Assembly: GCA_030062745.1 (NCBI GenBank)
Contig: CP099839.1
Coordinates: forward strand, 30,069,451 to 30,133,450
DNA from: Capitulum mitella
Taxonomy: Eukaryota; Arthropoda; Thecostraca; Pollicipedomorpha; Pollicipedidae
Reading direction: 5' to 3'
DNA length: 64,000 nucleotides
Below the pieces are notes generated by a model that saw only the letters and a program-made list of their open reading frames with translations, was not told the origin of the DNA and did not search any database. This document shows positions 59,630 to 64,000 of this stretch, piece by piece. Position numbers and translations under genes: made by a program. Position 1 is the stretch's first letter; each line of letters opens with the position of its first letter.

Positions 59630-59885
59630 TGGGAGCTATGGGAGCCATGCCCCCCAGAGCCAAACGGTCTACACTAGATATTCAGCGATTTCGCAAGAAC
59701 ACGGAATAGTGATCATATATATGCCACAAAAGGAAACATTATATTTTTCCTATGCATTAAACATGAAGTTAACTGCATAAAACTGTCGTTTTTTCTTACG
59801 CATATTGTCATACGCCAGTGACATGTGACGAAATCTGACATTCTCCAACCCCCCCACGCCCCCTGAGGAAAATCTTGGCTAAGTA
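59630..59885 (+). mobile_element. MITE-like repeat, copy 1
   Basis: Starts 'cgtagccaagtggg' and ends 'gaggaaaatcttggcta'. The ends pair as a short inverted repeat (TAGCCAAG/CTTGGCTA). It aligns along its length with 61450-61700: 'caa.cggtctacacta', 'aatagtgatcatatatatg' and 'ctgcataaaa'. Confidence 0.65.
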
Positions 59886-60859
59886 TCTGTTCACATCCAC
59901 TTTACCGGTAAACTCTGTCTAATTCTGTCTCTGCGAAACTTCGCTGGACATTCTTGGCGGACGTAGACTCAGCCTGACTGGTCACCTACGTGCGATTAGG
60001 TAAAATATTTCTACCGATTAAGATGGAAAATTTGCCAGCGCAGAATCTCCTGGAGTCTTCACGCTTGGCAAGGCAAGTACACTTAGTGAGGATAATCGTC
60101 AGCGCCTGGCTATAAATAACTTAATTACAATTACCTACCACCTCCTATTTGTAAGACTACTCCTCGAAATGCTCTGTAGTATTTCGTAACACATTATCGT
60201 ATACATACTCTGCAGTATATTATAGAGGTCGTACAAACTGTGTAACAAAAACACTGCAAAAACGCAAGAACAACGTTCAATCAGCGGACATAAGGAACAG
60301 CTGACCCACCACCACAGCCTGAGGCTAAGATGGATCCAGTTTATTTCAATGGTGATTTTTTTGGGAATCCTGACCATATTTTGCGTTCATCACGAGCGCC
60401 AAAATGAACAAAAAATTGCTCAGAAATCATGGCCGCCATCAAGAACTGTCAGAATACCGTTAGAATACAATCTAATTCACTTCTCATTACACAGCCATAT
60501 TTGGGGAGACTCCAGTAGGACCTAGAAAAACGAGCAAATGGCTGCCCAGGTGGCCAACATTACACGTTGTGGACAGGACTCATGCCCGTCACCACGGTGA
60601 GCTCCGAGAGAAGTTTCTGTGCTCCGAGGCGCCTATGCAGCGCCACTCGCCAATGCCGACTGAACTCGCTGGCTGTGGCGTACCCAGGATTCGATTTAGG
60701 AGGAAAAGCATTCAGATTTATAGCCCCCACCTCCCCTCCCAAACCCAAATCAGGGAAACGCTCTACATTTCGTTCACTTGATTTTCATGGTCTGCTTGGA
60801 GATATCCGAACATGATAATAAAAGACAGTTTGCATACAGTTCTGGCGGTGTTACACTGA

Positions 60860-60960
60860 CGGCCGCAGGTGACAAGATGACTGAAAGGAAAGGTTCTCGC
60901 TAGTCTTGCGAGTAGACCGGGTTCGATTCTCAATCGTTGCGTCAGGTTTTATTACTACTT
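60860..60960 (+). ncRNA. possible tRNA-derived SINE head
   Basis: 'tctcgctagtcttgcgag' forms a 5-bp stem with a 7-base loop like an anticodon arm. After five bases comes 'ccgggttcgattct', a good RNA polymerase III B box. The loop lacks U33 and no full cloverleaf closes, so this is not a working tRNA; a tRNA-derived SINE is more likely. Confidence 0.35.
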
Positions 60961-61449
60961 CTGTGCACTTTTTTACTTCCACCCTTTCTCCTCTCTTCCA
61001 CTGGGAGGGTGACCTTTGGTCTGGCAGAATGTCCCGAGCTGACCTCAGTGGCGGATCGGCGAGCGCTGGGCAGCCTCCCGACTCGCTCTCGTGCGCGTCC
61101 GATCAGGGCTCCTCTCTGACGCGCGGGGGTAAGAAACTCTGCTCACTATCAAAAGCCAAGAGCGGTGGAAGTTCTGTGGAGATGAGGGAGCAAAGACGGC
61201 TTTTACCTCGTTTCTTTCCATGTAACACTACAGGGTTAATGCTAAGTTTCGCCCAAAGATAAAGAAGCAGCTGCCTCCCTCCCCTGGTTCCAACATTTCT
61301 CCGAATTTTAACGTCTGTTTCCGGTTTACAAACAATCAGGACTATATGTACTGCTTATTTTTTGATAGTTTACAGTCATAGCTGAAAGAAGCAGGACAGA
61401 CGAAACGACCTTGCCTTCCGACTTTTTAGGCCTGAAACGCTGGTCACAG

Positions 61450-61700
61450 GGACGTAGCCAAAGGGGGCATGGGGCCATGGCCCTCCTGAGCCAAGCGGTC
61501 TACACTAAATACATGGCGATTTCTCACGAATGCGTAATAGTGATCATATATATGTTGCAAAAACAAACACATGTTTTCCTGTGCCTTAATGAGGTAAATT
61601 ACATAAAAATGGTGCTCTTCTCCAATAAACTTTCGTCATATGCCAGCCGCAAATGACAAAATTTGACATTTGTCCCCCCTTCAGGAAAATTCTGGCTACA
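61450..61700 (+). mobile_element. MITE-like repeat, copy 2
   Basis: Same orientation and structure as 59630-59885; ends 'gaaaattctggctac'. No coding capacity. Confidence 0.65.
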
Positions 61701-64000
61701 TGCGTGACTGGTCATACGGCGGAATGCATGGGTACTATCAATAATATCACATACACAAATGCCTCCCCTTGTCCCGGTCGCTGCACGTTTTCGTCTCGCA
61801 CCCACGTCTTTTTTACACCTGGTAACTTACAGTTAAACCATTAGGTGTGGGTGTTTCTAAAACCAAACTGGATAACTGTTCTTCATACTGTGGTACAATC
61901 TGCGTAGCCTTCCCAAAATGAAATCTGTGGGGAAGCCATTCTTTAAAAACAATACTCACTGCTGGCGATTTTTCACAAACCGGCAGCCCTGTACGTTAAC
62001 GGTCAGCCATATGACAACAAACACGGCACATCTACTTAGGCTATTGAACAAAATAAGACCGGCCTCATTAACCCTCGCCAATCCGGCGCGGAAGCGCTTC
62101 AACGCGCCCCCTCCACCATGAGAACATTTGGTGACAGCAAAGTGCGCGCAGCGCGCTGAAATTTTCAATACCTTTCTCTAAATCCTTTGCGCATCTCCTG
62201 TAGTTTTCAATTTCTGGTCTGGTCAGGTCACTGACCTGGGTTAAGTTAAAGGGGTCAACCTCCGATTTTTGTGAAGTCTTCTACAAACCACGCCGTGCAA
62301 TCGATCGACCTGAAGCGTTCAGGAATAGTAATCGTGAACATTCCTAAGAACGGCGTCGGATTGTTTGCCAGGACCAAGGTCAATGACCTCAGGTCAGATC
62401 GATTTCCTCCCTATTGTACCATTTCTAACGGTTCTGAACCGTTTCCTTGGCCGATGGCGCCTGAAATGCATTCCTGGGACAAGGAAGTCACTAAACACGA
62501 CGAACAGTGTCACTTCGCAAGAAGGGCCACCAGGTCAGGTCGGGTCTCACTGGAAGTGAACAAACAAAACGGGGTCTAAAGCCCCGTCTTAATGATCCCT
62601 GGGGTAAAAATAGCTAATGAAGTCGATTTTGCAGTCCGAAATTGCACTAAAAAAGCTCTGAAGCCTTGAAATTACCTCATGTTGCCTGAGGTCATACGAG
62701 CCCACTGTGGTAGCAGCTAAAGTCATATTCAGGTGTCCAGCTTTACTCCTCTGGTTTACTTCCTGAGATAATAGTAAATCTAGGCACAAAAAGATGAAAT
62801 CGAAGCGTGCTACAAATCAGGTCATGATCCTACGTCAGCGCAGGTCATATGACCAACTTTATACTGCACCCTTTTTGATCACGATTGATTGTGGGATTGT
62901 GGGATTTGATTGTGGGACCCAAGGAGTTCCAAACCAAAGGTACTTATTGCCTTTTTGTTTGAGTCGTCACTCATCCCCGACAGAACATGAAATAAAGAGA
63001 GGAGAAAGACTGATTGTTTGGTCAGGTCGCAAGGTCATGTAAGGTTGCGCTGGGTCATGGACGTTCTAACCCGTCAGTGTTTACAAAATGTTGGCTCAAC
63101 TTATTTCTACCGTTCCGGAAACATACATGGACAACAAGTCCCCAGCGACGTTCAAAAACATCGCAAATATCAACGACATGAAAAATGATATTATATCAGG
63201 TCACTTTAAGCGATGTATGATTATGCACATGTTATAAATTGTACGCTGCCGTAATGTACATTCTATTTTCTTCACATCGGCATGCTCAGCATTGCTCTAG
63301 GTTTATTCCGGACGAAGCTAAAACTTTTCAAGAAAAAAATGCTTTTTTACATACAAAGGTCAAAAAAATCCATTATTTCTTCAAAGTTTCGCTAAATTCC
63401 TTTTAGAACCTTGGACCGTACTCTTGGCCACATTTCCGTTCTTTGGGACGTACTCATGGCCAGCTTCCCGATGATATAGGTCTCATTTTTTTTCTCCGAC
63501 GTTCCGTTCGCCAGATACGGAGGGGATGTCGTCACCCCCTCCCGGCTCCGGCCGCCCAAGTCAGGGTGCCGGTTGGGCAAAGATTAACGAGAGGGAAGAT
63601 TGTGGGGTGCAATATGATAAATGAAAGGTTTGGCTCGGAATATAATCATTTTATACAGACAAATAAGGTAGGCAATTTGGTGGAAGGGAAGTAGGATATA
63701 ACACTAAGCAGATATATTTACCGCTATGCAATTATGTTGCAAGCCGATGTCTTGGAAACAAGATGTGCTTGAGCTATGTGGCACACCAAGAACACCAGCT
63801 TGCAGTTTCCACACGCTGTGAAATAACTGTGGGTCATTTAAAAATTGCTAGGCCAGTTTCCGCTTTGCAGTGCCAGGAAATAGCCGTGGTCCTTCCCTAG
63901 GGATAATGTCGTACGTGTTTTTTCTGGGTGCATGGACATTGCGTATCCCTAGTAATGCCAACACTGAGGACTGTGCCTATGGGCAATGCATGAGAAAATG
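61701..64000. other. no gene seen
   Basis: Short frames only. 62220-62560 and 63000-63060 are rich in 'aggtca' and 'ggtcac' phrases like VPS51 intron 1, likely relics of the same dispersed repeat. Confidence 0.45.

Noticed and set aside
60870..60950. A functional tRNA gene
   Set aside because: Only the anticodon-like arm and B box are recognisable; U33 is missing and acceptor and D arms do not pair.

Overview
This is a eukaryotic, almost certainly invertebrate animal window. Split genes carry GT..AG introns, animal DNA transposons and non-LTR retrotransposon remains are present, there are many minisatellites, and a 500-base run of N marks an assembly gap. The species cannot be named from the sequence. 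CpG content is mosaic: CpG-poor blocks (about 6.4-10.9, 11.7-15.4 and 19.2-21.1 kb) alternate with CpG-rich ones, as in invertebrates with patchy DNA methylation.

Only two host genes are convincing. The main one is VPS51 (GARP/EARP vesicle-tethering complex subunit) on the + strand, 13990-30818. It can be rebuilt as 14 coding exons with matching splice phases, giving 772 codons plus stop, close to the length of the human protein. Its introns hold two minisatellites. One, filling intron 10, is a tandem amplification of the exon 10 end together with its 5' splice site. The second gene, on the - strand (48250 down to 45867), is the 3' part of a leucine-rich-repeat protein with three phase-compatible exons; its 5' end was not found.

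The rest is repeats and mobile DNA. From left to right: an inverted pair of ~175-bp satellite arrays (1.38-5.16 kb); a 5.8-kb foldback-like transposon (5747-11556) with ~410-bp inverted repeats built largely of ~16-bp units, an 8-bp target duplication and a paralogous empty site at 37 kb; decayed GC-rich repeats (11.7-12.7 kb); a non-LTR retrotransposon 3' fragment (13.2-13.8 kb, -); then VPS51. After VPS51 comes a 3.5-kb terminal-inverted-repeat transposon (32092-35595) carrying a broken gene of an unnamed, apparently widespread invertebrate protein family. It is followed by three copies of a ~0.67-1.0-kb repeat (35.9-40.7 kb), a small hairpin element (41.3 kb), an internally deleted Tigger/pogo element (42341-43723), a 34-bp minisatellite (44.8-45.3 kb) and the LRR gene. 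The last 15 kb holds only decayed minisatellites, MITE-like repeats, a possible tRNA-derived SINE and a GC-rich island near 56.2-56.6 kb.

The observations most worth following are: (1) the inverted-repeat transposon whose gene belongs to a family I know only as an unnamed protein; (2) the foldback element with its empty site; (3) the ~30-fold amplified 5' splice site in VPS51 intron 10; (4) the sharp change of codon and CpG composition between VPS51 exons 3 and 4.
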